A stretch of 64,000 bases of DNA, from positions 33,420,751 to 33,484,750 of the forward strand of contig CM018032.1 in the NCBI GenBank assembly GCA_008638375.1, in the 5' to 3' direction. Under the pieces are notes generated by a model, which ran no database searches, was not told the origin of the DNA, and saw only the letters and a program-made list of their open reading frames with translations. Each line of letters opens with the position of its first letter. Position 1 is the stretch's first letter. A program made the translations under genes and the position numbers. This stretch comes from Nyssa sinensis. Lineage: Eukaryota; Streptophyta; Magnoliopsida; Cornales; Nyssaceae. Positions 49,001 through 56,700 of the stretch are shown in pieces.

Positions 49001-52000
49001 ATACATTAAATCAGGGAGTTATGTTTCTTATATCAAATTACCATGAGTCGAGAGTGTAACATCACTAGTTTTTGGGTACATCTTTGTATATATACAAAAA
49101 ATATAAGTATTGGCTTTCATAGCCTTAACCTTTACATCAATAAGGTTATAAGATCAAGTATATCCAAAAATAAACAAAAGAAGATAACGTCCTCCTACCC
49201 CACATCGTCAACGCACCGACTCCTTGCCGTTACGTGCATCTGGTAGGGGTCAAAACAACAATCCCAGTGGAGATTCTAAAATAGGAAAAAGTGAGGCGGT
49301 GCAACGTTTAGGCTTGTGACATGTGAAGTGTCAAGAAAGTGTTTATCTATCATGCATATTGATCAGTAATCAAGATGTTCAATTCCTTTTAATGAAGTAG
49401 ATAATTCATTCATTTATTCATATGAGAGAGGGAAGGAACAATAACGCATGGAGATAATCATTACACAATTTCATGAAAAATTACAAGTGTGCATTATGGA
49501 ATTCTAATACAAGTTTCAACTCCATTCATCTCATATCAAATCCTAACACTCTGAACTTAGTCCTTTTCTACCGGCCCTCTAAAAGGTCTAGTGCTTCACG
49601 AGCTACTAACTCGTTAGCAATGCGCCGCCACCCGTGCGGGGTTACGGTTCATAACAGACACCATACCCATCATAAATAGGTCCACCGAGAGATAGTGAAA
49701 TCTCACTAGCACACACTCTCGCTATTTCACAATTTAAGCCTTTTATTTAATTCCTAAGTAAGGCATCACAATTCCAAAAATCTCACACATCCCTCCTTTC
49801 TCAACTTGCCCCAATGAGTAAATATCCACATTCTCGTCATTCATTTTCATTTCACATTTTCTATTATCATCAATATTTCCCCAACTCATTTAAAAGCATG
49901 CCAAAAAATAACATCATTTCATCATTCATCACAAAATCATAATAAGGATAACATAATCTCATAATCTTCAACAATTCTATCATTCATCCCAAGCATGAGA
50001 AATGTAGATACATGGTATTCAACAATTCCATTACAGCTAAAAGTATGAAAACACATGCATATATGTATATATGGCATTTATGAGACAAGTCACAAAATCA
50101 AATGGAATGTACCATGTATTCATGAAACACCCAACCTTCAACCTAGGTTAGAATCCCTACCTTAAGGCTTGAGAAAATTGGATTTGTGTTGGAGAGAGAG
50201 AGAGATTCGAAACCCTAGCCTTGATTCTTACTCCCACACTCTCTTGTTCTTGATGAAATTCTTGAAAATCTTAGCTTCCAATCCGTGAGAATCTTCCTAA
50301 GGATGAACTCTCGCACTAGGAAGGTTTTGTACAGCTTAGAATCCAATGAAAGCCCAAGAAATTTCAAAGCCCTAGCTCCCCTCTTGGCTTGGAGAGAGTT
50401 TGGAGAAGAGAAAGTTAAGAAAAGTTAAGAAAACTGCTCTTTTTAAGAAAAGTGCAAAAAAGTTGAGAAAAGTGCTCTTTTTAAAAGCATTCTACCGCTT
50501 ACGCGAAGCAAACGAAAAGCCCTTCGTTCGAACAAGGGCACTTTCATTCGAACGAGCCCTGAACAATATCGAATGAGCGTCGAACAAACATTCACTCTAA
50601 ACCTACTGGAAAACTCGTTCGAACGAGCACCCGAGAACCTGTGCTTTTCACCCAAAAATCTAATACATTTCACTGATACAACTTCCATGCTTCATGCCTA
50701 CTTTCCTACGCATGTCATATTCATTCCCAACATCTCAACAAAACCAACAACAACAATACAATCATTCAATAATGCTTCCAAAGGTCTAAACACACAAGTC
50801 AAGTTGAAAACCCTAAACTTTCCAAGCATACACACAAAGCACGTCTCATGATTCAAACTTCTCACTCTCTTTATATATTCCTTGCCATTATTATCATACA
50901 AAAATTAATATTACCCATTATTTACTCATTTTCATATAGCCTAAATTCACAAAACGTTACAAGTACATCAACCTAAGTACAATTTTTTTTTGATAATTAA
51001 CCTAAGTACAATTTATTTTTTTCTTTGTCAGATTAAGTGAAATTTTCCAAAACTACAGAGCGCGCTAATAATTTTTCTCCGAAGTTCATGTTAAGTGTAA
51101 TTTTCACAAAGATTTATGCAACCATTCTTGATGAATTTACTTATATATTGATCATGTGCAAAAAAAACAAAAACAAAAATTTCACCCACTAGCATCGACT
51201 ATAAAATCAAGTATAGGTGAGACAAGGATGTGAAGAGGGATGGAATGCTGCTGGAGTGCTGCATGCTTCACATTATTGAGTTAAAAGTTGTGAGAAAAAT
51301 GGGTGTCTTCCCCCAAATGTACAGATAGATCTAGTGCCAAATGACTTCATATAGCCTCCAGATTAAAATGGAGTGATATATACTAGACAATTGATAAATT
51401 ATTAAGAACTGACACCAATGGCTAAATGTTTTGCCTTTTAGAAATTAAACAAGCTTTTAATTTGCAATTTGGGTCATAGTCATCAAGCCACTGCAATGGT
51501 AAAAAAGAAATAAATAAAAATTGCAGAGATCACCAACATAAATGTTTACAATTCTAAATATCAGTCAATGATGACATCAAAATAAATTGGTTATGGAAGA
51601 AATAGATAATGATCATAGGTCATGTTAGAAGTCCATCAAGGCTTCCAAGTAGACAAAATATAGATCAAAACTGATCAAATTAAGGGCCTACATTAATTTA
51701 TCTTTAAATAAGGAAAACAGAAGCAGAACAAGCATAACATCGTATAAGTTTGCATTATTGAAGAGAAAAGCTCAGAAATACCATCCACTGGGTCTTTTCT
51801 AGGCAATGCAAGTAGGCATGTCTTCATGAAATACATTTACCAAAATATATATATATATATATATATATTTATCCAAAAAAAGAAAAAATCTTCATGAAAT
51901 ACAGTAAAATCGTATAAGTAACAGCCCGAGCATTGGCTTTTGATAGTTTTTTTTTCTTCTTACCAAATTCATTTGTTAATGAAACTCGCATTATAATGCA

Positions 52001-52413
52001 CATCTATAGTAGAATTCAACACACGAAAGTTTCTGATCCTAAAAGAATGAAACACAACGCAAAAGATTGACTAAACAATGTGGAGATTCCAACCATAGGC
52101 ATTTTCCAGTATAAAAAACTATTCAAAATCAAAGATCCAGACACTAAATGAACACGTACTTTGCATCAAATTAACAAAATAAGCAGACACTGTATATATG
52201 TGCATATATATTGTATGTATGCTTGCTTATCTACAGCAAATATAGAAATATTTATATATATATATATATATATATACATACATATTTGAGAAAGAAAGGG
52301 AAATGAAGCTTACAGAGTAGAGCAACAGAGTGACTAGCCCCAGCGGAGATAAGTAGGACTCGAAGAGTCGGTCCACCGACTACTTCACCACTACTAACTC
52401 CTTCCTCTGCCAT
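15994..52413 (-). CDS. UVR8: UV-B photoreceptor UVR8 (RCC1-propeller), nine exons, C-terminal exon not in window
   Basis: UVR8 is a seven-bladed propeller homodimer that senses UV-B through tryptophans, monomerises and signals through COP1 and HY5 in nucleus and cytoplasm. Exons (minus): 52413-52314, 41699-41513, 34517-34371, 31899-31818, 23227-23072, 22070-21897, 18215-18144, 16351-16280, 16112-15994. They splice in phase into 369 codons plus CG. Blade motifs such as SWGRGEDGQLGHGD and GWGRYGNLGLGD recur, and GWRHT occurs at W235, W287 and W339, exactly two beyond Arabidopsis W233/W285/W337. The GWRHT triad separates UVR8 from other RCC1 proteins. The start is the only in-frame ATG after the TATA box. 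The tail of about 60-70 residues, including the COP1-binding C27 region, is missing; the frame would stop at once (TAA) if intron 9 were retained. No internal stop was found. Confidence 0.95.
16280..16351 (-). CDS. UVR8: UVR8 exon 8
   Basis: 72 nt in phase 0, acceptor TATGTACAG|TT. Encodes FGQVGVGDNVDHCSPVQVKF. The donor appears to be CAG|GCACAT, a GC rather than GT donor. Confidence 0.9.
16352..18143 (-). other. UVR8 intron 7
   Basis: Non-coding. It contains a LINE 3' tail (17395-17640) and otherwise unrecognised AT-rich DNA. Confidence 0.8.
17395..17640 (+). pseudogene. LINE (L1-type) 3' tail fragment
   Basis: Conceptual plus-strand reading around 17475-17600 gives a PFCLIWCLWRGRNGHTF-like segment followed by LKHILLSTM. 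This matches the zinc-binding RT tail (zf-RVT) of plant L1 elements. 5' truncated, as is usual for LINE copies. Confidence 0.65.
18144..18215 (-). CDS. UVR8: UVR8 exon 7
   Basis: 72 nt in phase 0, acceptor TTCCAG|AT and donor AAG|GTTAAT. Encodes ISGGWRHTMALTSDG (W287, the key UV-B sensing tryptophan position) and KLYGWGWNK. Confidence 0.95.
20590..21015 (+). pseudogene. Ty1/copia reverse transcriptase fragment
   Basis: Frame-shifting plus-strand similarity to copia RT: STWELMPLPLGKQ, then ARLVAK and QTYGVDY, then INNAFLNGDLLEEVYMNQP and YGLKQSPPAWF. No LTRs were recognised around it. Old and heavily decayed. Confidence 0.8.
21726..21855. repeat. 65-bp tandem duplication in UVR8 intron 6
   Basis: Two units starting ATTCTTATTCCTTCTCTC at 21726 and 21791 with about two differences. 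The duplication ends about 40 bp from the exon 6 donor site. Confidence 0.9.
21897..22070 (-). CDS. UVR8: UVR8 exon 6
   Basis: 174 nt in phase 0, acceptor AAGTTGCAG|GG and donor CAG|GTGATC. Encodes ACGWRHTISVSS (W235), YTYGWSKYGQLGHGDFEDH. Confidence 0.95.
22071..23071 (-). other. UVR8 intron 5
   Basis: About 1 kb of AT-rich sequence with no repeat or coding similarity that I recognise. Confidence 0.7.
23072..23227 (-). CDS. UVR8: UVR8 exon 5
   Basis: 156 nt in phase 0, acceptor TTTTGTAG|GG and donor GAT|GTATGT. Encodes MVAAGAEHTVAVTEDGELYG and GWGRYGNLGLGD. Confidence 0.95.
24170..25010. repeat. Minisatellite of about 25-30 bp units
   Basis: Imperfect repeats built on GGGCATTTTGGTCATTTTG with linkers such as CCCATTAA; later units become GGGTATTTTGGTAATTTC. 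Long open frames on both strands here are repeat artefacts. Confidence 0.85.
25348..25391. repeat. CT dinucleotide microsatellite
   Basis: Uninterrupted CT repeat of about 44 bp, 70 bp downstream of a TATA-like CCTATAAATAAA; it may lie in the transcribed leader of a decayed LTR element. Confidence 0.9.
27642..28268. mobile_element. MITE, PIF/Harbinger (Tourist)-like
   Basis: 627 bp with inverted ends GAGCCCGTTTGGATG and CATCCAAACTAGCTC, flanked by TAA on both sides (27639-27641 and 28269-28271). A 3-bp TAA/TTA duplication and a GGGCC..GTTTGG-like end are typical of Tourist MITEs. Further copies of TTTGGAT/ATCCAAA lie just inside each end. No coding capacity. Confidence 0.8.
28586..28999. repeat. 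GA and CT microsatellites
   Basis: A GA run at about 28586-28610 and a CT run at about 28956-28999, with a GA-rich tract at 28463-28500 before them. The interval is otherwise non-coding. Confidence 0.85.
29010..29640 (+). pseudogene. LINE (L1-type) 3' tail fragment
   Basis: Plus-strand readings with frame changes give ILEKKEEALWWNRSKRG, VAFFV near 29195, and VSPLCLW followed by LKERNRRLFEG. This is the RT C-terminal zf-RVT region of plant L1 elements. A T-rich run and an A-rich end near 29690 follow. Confidence 0.75.
30289..30764 (+). repeat. Ty3/gypsy (chromovirus-like) polypurine tract and 3' LTR candidate
   Basis: GGGGACTAAACTC, a few bases, then AAAGAGGGGAGAA directly before TGTAACA (30302) is the usual 3' end of Del/Tekay-type gypsy elements. 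The LTR may end at TGTGACA (30764), the near inverted complement of its start. Upstream 29700-30288 would be its decayed 3' internal region. Confidence 0.6.
31818..31899 (-). CDS. UVR8: UVR8 exon 4
   Basis: 82 nt, donor CAG|GTATTG. Encodes WGRNQNGQLGLGTTEDSLVP. The acceptor is unusual: the T-rich tract is separated from the terminal AG by about ten A and TTGA. Confidence 0.9.
32887..33405. repeat. Three-unit minisatellite with nested trinucleotide runs
   Basis: Units start at about 32887, 33037 and 33258, each with CTCATCTCTATTACC, TAGGATTGGTGTTTTTT and TAGGATTGGTATTACCAG. Between units lie ATT runs, in the middle one (ATT)n followed by (GTT)n and again (ATT)n (33121-33218); the last ends in an ACT run. 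Open frames on both strands are artefacts. Confidence 0.88.
33658..34310 (+). pseudogene. Internally deleted Ty1/copia remnant
   Basis: TGGTATCATCC at 33658-33668, just after a sequence ending TTACA, resembles an initiator-tRNA primer site after a 5' LTR. A gag N-terminal frame follows (IKLMDDNFLLWSHQIEAFL, 33675-34030) and jumps directly to the RT C-terminal half, with LLYVDDIILIG at about 34035-34070 and LNLGSLSYFLGLEA further on. Protease, integrase and most of RT are missing. Confidence 0.8.
34371..34517 (-). CDS. UVR8: UVR8 exon 3
   Basis: 147 nt, acceptor TTTTGCAG|GGG and donor AG|GTTGGT. Encodes GDFGRLGHGNSSDLFTPQP and CGDSHCLAVTMEGEVQ. A copia RT remnant ends about 60 bp beyond the donor. 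Confidence 0.93.
35170..35400. repeat. Imperfect ~130-bp tandem pair
   Basis: CCCTGCTAAAAGCTTCA (35172) and CCCTGCTAAAAGGTTCA (35302) each precede a CAAGGCCTG or TAAGGCCTG, TTGAGAGAACCAATGG-like segment. Diverged. Confidence 0.6.
36160..37600 (+). other. Decayed LTR-type sequence
   Basis: A stretch around 36658-36760 (GAGACCAAAACAAATTC, AAGTAGACTTCTCAAGC, TTTCCAAC) is similar to 53877-53960, so it is a dispersed repeat. A TATA-like CCATATAAACG at about 37006 and transcript-like leader follow. No coding part seen. Confidence 0.45.
38030..38560 (-). pseudogene. LINE (L1-type) 3' tail fragment
   Basis: Minus-strand frame 38398-38030 includes VWVTIPLCLMWCVWCARNRR, the zf-RVT end of plant L1 reverse transcriptase; upstream (to about 38560) CMCRSEEETVSHLFIHC continues the zinc motif. 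5' truncated. Confidence 0.8.
39305..39650 (+). pseudogene. LINE (L1-type) 3' tail fragment
   Basis: Plus-strand reading contains WLVVPHCGMWSIWREHN and LKKIFLDTF, the same zf-RVT tail in another decayed copy. Confidence 0.75.
40014..40052. repeat. CT dinucleotide microsatellite
   Basis: Uninterrupted CT run of about 38 bp followed by TTTTTCGAG. Confidence 0.9.
41513..41699 (-). CDS. UVR8: UVR8 exon 2
   Basis: 187 nt, acceptor TTTACAG|CT and donor TG|GTTTGT. Encodes VVCSWGRGEDGQLGHGD (W41) and CGADHTTAYS, completing the first propeller blades. Confidence 0.93.
42417..42556. other. Left part of an LTR-type remnant split by copia-2
   Basis: TGTCACACCCCGGG is a common terminal sequence of plant gypsy LTRs. 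It runs into a TA tract where copia-2 inserted. The right part is 48956 onward. Confidence 0.4.
42557..42861 (-). repeat. 3' LTR of copia-2
   Basis: 305 bp from AGTTGAAATT to AATCTAACA, followed inside by CTCCCTCTCAA, the polypurine tract on the minus strand. It carries a tandem duplication of about 65 bp (unit starts CTCTAAACATTC near 42724 and CTCTAAATATTC near 42790) absent from the 5' LTR. Confidence 0.88.
43002..43821 (-). pseudogene. RT C-terminal half and RNase H, copia-2
   Basis: 43234-43821 starts at the DD of the YVDD-type box and contains YFLGIEVGRS and LVGRLICLSH; 43002-43193 holds the RNase H pieces YCDNKTAINIAHNP and HIEIDRHFIKEK. The frame breaks near 43215 and 43815. Confidence 0.9.
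43809..45251 (-). pseudogene. Integrase C-terminal region and RT N-terminal half, copia-2
   Basis: Contains FWGDAILTVAYLINCMP, LRCVFIGHSPTQKGYKCYHP, then RT motifs GTWELVSLPDG, QLVAKGFTQTYGIN, QQLDGKNAFLHRDLEEDVY and LYGLKQS. QLDGKNAF has G where copia RT usually has I/V, next to the catalytic D. Confidence 0.9.
45252..46660 (-). pseudogene. Decayed integrase core of copia-2, interrupted by a MITE
   Basis: The stretches 45252-45604 and 46484-46660 correspond to the integrase core and GAG-pre-integrase region with frame breaks; they are separated by the nested insertion 45613-46475. Confidence 0.75.
45613..46475. mobile_element. hAT-like MITE nested in copia-2
   Basis: 863 bp, left end CAGGGATCAAAATTTCG and right end AAAATTTTAATCCTTG, an imperfect inverted pair, flanked by the exact 8-bp duplication CTTTTATT (45605-45612 and 46476-46483). 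Many GTTTC/GAAAC motifs follow each end. An 8-bp duplication and a CAGGG end indicate hAT mobilisation. No transposase frame. Confidence 0.9.
46661..47350 (-). pseudogene. Gag zinc knuckle region and protease, copia-2
   Basis: 230-codon frame. The protease motif SWIIDSGATDHI is intact. The zinc knuckle is degenerate: YCGKKWYTWDNC lacks the first Cys and has Tyr in place of the usual His. Confidence 0.85.
47610..48060 (-). pseudogene. Gag N-terminal domain (UBN2-type), copia-2
   Basis: Frame 48038-47610 with KLDGNNYREWSRACLLSI, LWLLNSMQSHI and LNGLWRELDHYQNF, the usual copia Gag capsid-like region. The link to the zinc knuckle (47351-47609) is broken. Confidence 0.85.
48692..48703 (-). other. 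Primer-binding site of copia-2
   Basis: Minus-strand TGGTATTAGAGC, one mismatch from the initiator tRNA-Met complement, directly next to the 5' LTR as defined here. Confidence 0.8.
48704..48950 (-). repeat. 5' LTR of copia-2
   Basis: 247 bp. In element orientation it starts TGTTAGATT and ends CAACT rather than CA. The shared AGTTGAAATT in both LTRs and the abutting primer site support this boundary. Confidence 0.82.
48956..50900 (-). other. LTR-type non-coding remnant
   Basis: Right part of the sequence that copia-2 entered. On the minus strand it reads like the leader and R region of a gypsy LTR (CTCTCTCCAAGCC and AACCCTAG-type stretches near 50200-50400) with GTTCGAACGA motifs near 50525-50625 that could be U3. 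No coding part. Confidence 0.4.
52314..52413 (-). CDS. UVR8: UVR8 exon 1
   Basis: Residues 1-33 plus one base. Starts MAEEGVSS and ends SAGASHSVALL with donor T|GTAAGC. The N terminus is two residues longer than in Arabidopsis UVR8. Confidence 0.93.
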
Positions 52414-52562
52414 CTCTTTCGGTCTTCCAGTCTGCTTCTTCACTTTATCTGGAAGATTTTTCTCACACTCCCAAAGTCGAGAGAGAGAGTGACAAAGATA
52501 TTCAATAGTATCTTCTCTGACTTTCTGGAAAGATAAATTAGAGGGGCACACTATATTTATAG
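52414..52562 (-). promoter_or_regulatory. UVR8: UVR8 core promoter and 5' leader
   Basis: CTATAAATATAG at 52551-52562 (minus) is a palindromic TATA box about 140 bp upstream of the ATG; expected transcription start near 52520, giving a leader of about 110 nt. No in-frame ATG precedes the chosen start after the TATA box. Confidence 0.7.
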
Positions 52563-52632
52563 TGATGGAGATGGCAAGTGAGAGATAGAGGGAGCAGGTG
52601 AGAGTAAGACAAAGAAAGAGAGAGAGGTTAAA

Positions 52633-52936
52633 GGACAATCAAACGGACGTAAGGGAATTCCGTGGCAAGACAGACGGCACTGATTTAGAGAGGATAATTA
52701 AGAAAGAACAATCAGACGGTTGTTGGAGGACGCAAGCACGTGGTGGGAGAAAGACCGCATGATTTAGGGAGGACAATTAAAGAAAGGACAATCAGACGGT
52801 TGAACAAGGACGTAAACACGTGGTGCAGGACAGACGGCATTGATTGAGAGTGAGAGTAGGAGGGGGGACGACAATCAGACGGTTGTATATGCGCTGCGCG
52901 TGGTGCGAGAACGACGGAATTGGTTGAGAGGGGACC
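52633..52936 (-). promoter_or_regulatory. UVR8: Tandemly repeated UVR8 upstream region with G-boxes
   Basis: Four units start at 52633, 52706, 52786 and about 52868 (periods 73, 80, 82), each with GACAATCAGACGGTTG or a close variant, then a (C/A)ACGTGGTG block and a GACGGCATTGATT block. CACGTG is exact in units two and three (52737-52742 and 52817-52822); it is altered in the outer units. G-boxes are bound by bZIP factors such as HY5 and by bHLH factors; that they act here is inference. Confidence 0.75.
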
Positions 52937-52939
52937 TAT

Positions 52940-54020
52940 TTTTCATTTTTCACTTAAAAGAGTGTTGATTTCGGCATTCTTTGTCAGTTGTCACGCACCG
53001 GCTAATCCTCCGCCACAAGTGTTTTTTCTACCATCATTGTACATTCAAAATATCTGACAATATTTTCCAGGTTCACATGCGATGTGGTAGATGGTGAGGT
53101 CTTTACTAGTTCTTCTAGTGCTAGACTGGATGGAAATTTCCTTTTGCATTTAATACCAATGTACAATAATTGTCATCAAACTTATGACCCACGTCTTATT
53201 CGAGAAATGGAAACGCCCACTTTCAACGTTATGGATGCGATCTTTCTTTTCAAGTCACTGTATTTTTATCAACTTGTATATATTAGCTTAAAATAATGTG
53301 TAATCTATGCCAAATTAATTTATCTGATGAGTTGAGATAATTCATTATAGATTTTTTTTTAAAATTTAAATAAAAAGATAAAATATATTAATTAATTATA
53401 AAAAGGCAATTGACACATTATCTAATAAATAAAATTAATATGCCAAATTTTTTTCTCAAATAATATTATAGTGGAAGCCTTCACGATAAGAAAGCCTCGT
53501 TGAATTGGATAATGGATCTACTTAATGAAGGTTTGTTACATGTGTTATAAGAGTTTGTTACTCCGTGAAATAAAAAATAGAATTATAGAAGGGGATTCCA
53601 TGTTAATAAATAGGATCGAATCCAAGTTCAATCCTTTTAACTTTAGAAATCATGTTAGGACTATGAGTTAAATTGTATTGGCAAATTTATTTTGAAAAAA
53701 CCTATGAGTTGTAATGTGTCCAAGTCTAAATGTGTCAATTACTAAAAAACCTTATGTTCAATCATCCGAGTTACATCTACAAACTCGTACTTCTAGGTAC
53801 AAAAAATTCAAATGTAATTAGACAAAATACATTAACTTAGGTTAATCTCTCTCTCTCACACGCACAGACAGAATTTTGATATGAGACCAAGTTCATTTGA
53901 AAGTAGATTTCAAGAGCTTTCCAACGATAGGTAAAACGACCCGATATTGGAGTGTTGTGGCATTCAAACGAGGTCCCACTTTGTTCAAATGAAGTCAATT
54001 TCTAGTAACACTTCGTTTGG
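52940..54020. other. Intergenic sequence right of UVR8
   Basis: No gene seen. 53300-53470 is AT-rich. 53877-53960 shares a dispersed repeat with 36658-36760, and GTTCAAATGA/TTCGAACGAGG motifs follow. Confidence 0.5.
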
Positions 54021-54715
54021 GTTCATTTGATAGCTCATTCGAACGAGGTGTCATGCAGTGTAGATTTTGAACCGAATTTAAACACTTATTTTATGCACAA
54101 GACCTATGATTATAAAATAATTTTGATCCAAGAACGAAAAGGACTTTTTGACTGCTTTCAAAATAGATTTAAAACATTGTTCAAAAAGTTTTCTTCGTTA
54201 ACTTCATGCACACACAAATCAGTTCCTTCGATCAAGAACCCAATAACAAAATCAACATCATCTTAAAGATTGAAGACCGTTAAGGAATCAAGGTTGTGCA
54301 ATCAAAAGAGTCTGAGGTTTCGAGGATTCGTAGTTGTGATTGAGAAAGTTGTTTATGGATTCAATGCGATGGTTCATTTGATAGCTCATTCTAGCGAGGC
54401 GTCGTGTAGTGCAGATTCTGAACCCAATTTAAACACTAATTTTCTGCACAAGACCTATGATTATAAAAGGATTTTAATCTAAGAATGAAAAGGACTTTTT
54501 GATTGCCTTCAAAATAGATCTAAAACACTTTTCAAAAAGTTTTCTTGAATATCAGATCCTTTGATCAAGAAACCCAATAACAAAATCAACATCATTTTGA
54601 GGACTGTAGACTGTAAAAGAGTTAAGGTTGTGCAATCGGAGGAATATTAGGTTATGAGGATTTGTAATTGTGATTGAGATAAGTCGTTTGTGGATTCAAA
54701 GTGGTGGTGTATGTG
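54021..54715. repeat. 351-bp tandem duplication
   Basis: GTTCATTTGATAGCTCATTC at 54021 and again at 54372; the two units stay alignable to about 54710 (for example CACAAGACCTATGATTATAAAA in both), with a block missing from the second unit. Probably within a decayed LTR. Confidence 0.85.
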
Positions 54716-54841
54716 AAGAACACTAGTGGATTCAAGGTAAAGGAAGATTAGATCATTAAGCAAGGCTTAAGGTATAGAGTCATTGTGCCATATTGAGTAT
54801 GTATTCTTTTAAGAGCATTATGTGCACATTGGGCTAACGCC

Positions 54842-56700
54842 TGTCACGATCCGAAATTCACCCTATATGCATTTAGGGGCATGATCGATCTGTCTTCTAG
54901 ACAAGCCGTACATAATCAAATGAGTTACACTTTGGCAGTAAAAAAAGTTTTGAAATAATTGCAGAAGCTAAACTTTGTGCAACTCATCTGATGCAACCAT
55001 TCATACATTAACACTAATTATTTTATTCAAATTCCTAGCACTTGTCTTGTTAACACCATAGTATAATTAATAACATCAAGATCTTACAATGACATCAGAG
55101 CTCTATCTAAGTTGATATACCTACCTTATTAGGCAATCACGAACAATTATCATATAACTCTATCATCTTACACCAGGAGCATAACCATTTCCATAGCTCG
55201 AGCTATCTTTAGCTTTTACACAATTCCTTCACTATTTCATTGTCTTATTATCCTTTTCATTCTAGCCTTTTTGCCTTTGTTGCACTTGAAAGGAGGGGAA
55301 GGGATTGGGGTGAGCTAACTTAAGCATTGTGAATAAATTTGTCACTCTGCCATGGGTTTTCAAAATCTAATTCAATAAAATTTTAATTTGATAATAACTA
55401 GTCATGTAAAACATTCCATTAAACACATGACAATAAAATTGCGTGTAACATCATTCAACATTTCTTAAAGAATTATACTGTAGCTTTAACTGTCATGCTC
55501 AAAAGAACAGTTATAAAACTTTCATCAATCCTAGAATTTTCTTAATGACAACTGTCGTGATAAATCATAGATCATAAAGTAGTGGATGCCCAACATTCAT
55601 CATTCATTAGAACGAAGCCTAGCCACTCGACATCTGTAACACATATATGGTGTAAAAGAGCTCTATACATTAAATCATGGCACTGATTCCTTGCAGGCCA
55701 TCATTAGGTACCGACCCCTTGCAGGTCATCATTAGTGAGGTATCATCCCATGACATGGACCATAACTTGTGTCAAGTATCATCCCCCGACGTGGACTTTA
55801 ACTTATGTCAAGTATCATCTCCCAACCTAGGCAATAACTTGTGTTAGGTATTGTCCCCTGACCTAGACCCTTAGCATCCAAGAAAACATTTTATTAATTA
55901 TACATTTTCAAACATATGCAACTTTTCCAAATCATGGGTAGAAGTTGCCACAACTAGTAATAATAAATAATAACATGCTTGTTAAAAGCATTGAAATAAT
56001 GCATGATAGGAATATTGAGAGTAAACACATTCTTGGCAGATATAATACACAATTTTGATTTTAGAGTAAAATATACCACATTTTAAAGTTCTAATTTACT
56101 CACCTCAGGCCATTTGTTTCCATTTTCTATGTCTCTTTTAATCATTGTCCCCTTTTTAAACCTTTGGTGATCCTAATATCATGGACCAAAAATAGCATTT
56201 AATATTTAAACAATACATAACTTAAGCTAAATAATCACTTCTCCTTTCTTTTTAGCCTAAATGGACCTTGTTTTTGGACAGCCCAAAACCCTTCAAATAG
56301 GTCCCCTTTTAATACATGGGTTCACTTTGTAGCTTAATTGTCCAACAAGAACATAACTGTAATTTCATCATTTGCTATGTCATAATTTTTGGCACTTATT
56401 TTGCCTTAACAAATCTTATTTTTGGATTCAGAGACCTCAAAAACCATAAGGTATGTCCCTTTTACCTTTAGAATTTATTTGATAGCTTAATTAATCATTA
56501 GGGGCATAATCATACTTTTACATTTCATGTACCTAATTTTTTAGTACCTAGTCTGCTCAAATGGACTTTAACATTGAGTTCAGAATGTCGAGAAATGTTG
56601 GAATAGGTCATTCTTCTAATTTGATTAAGCCCCATTATTATTAAATAATTACTTACTTAAAATTGAGATATTATACATATATATATATATGTATATTATG
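54842..56700. other. LTR-type remnant with short tandem repeat
   Basis: TGTCACGATCCGAAATTCACC at 54842 resembles a gypsy LTR terminus. Within it, 55735-55870 has three to four ~43-bp units of the type AAGTATCATCCCCCGAC...AACTTATGTC. No coding part and no second terminus found. Confidence 0.4.

Larger units (their letters stand above)
41700..52313 (-). other. UVR8 intron 1
   Basis: 10.6 kb, the largest intron fully in view. Holds copia-2 (42557-48950) inserted in older LTR-type DNA (from TGTCACACCCCGGG at 42417, resuming 48956 to about 50900). 50950-52250 is AT-rich with TA runs (51846-51869, 52252-52277) and nothing else recognised. Confidence 0.75.

Noticed and set aside
52414..52638. N-terminal extension of UVR8 in the same frame
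   Set aside because: It has no ATG, begins upstream of the TATA box, and has no similarity to UVR8.
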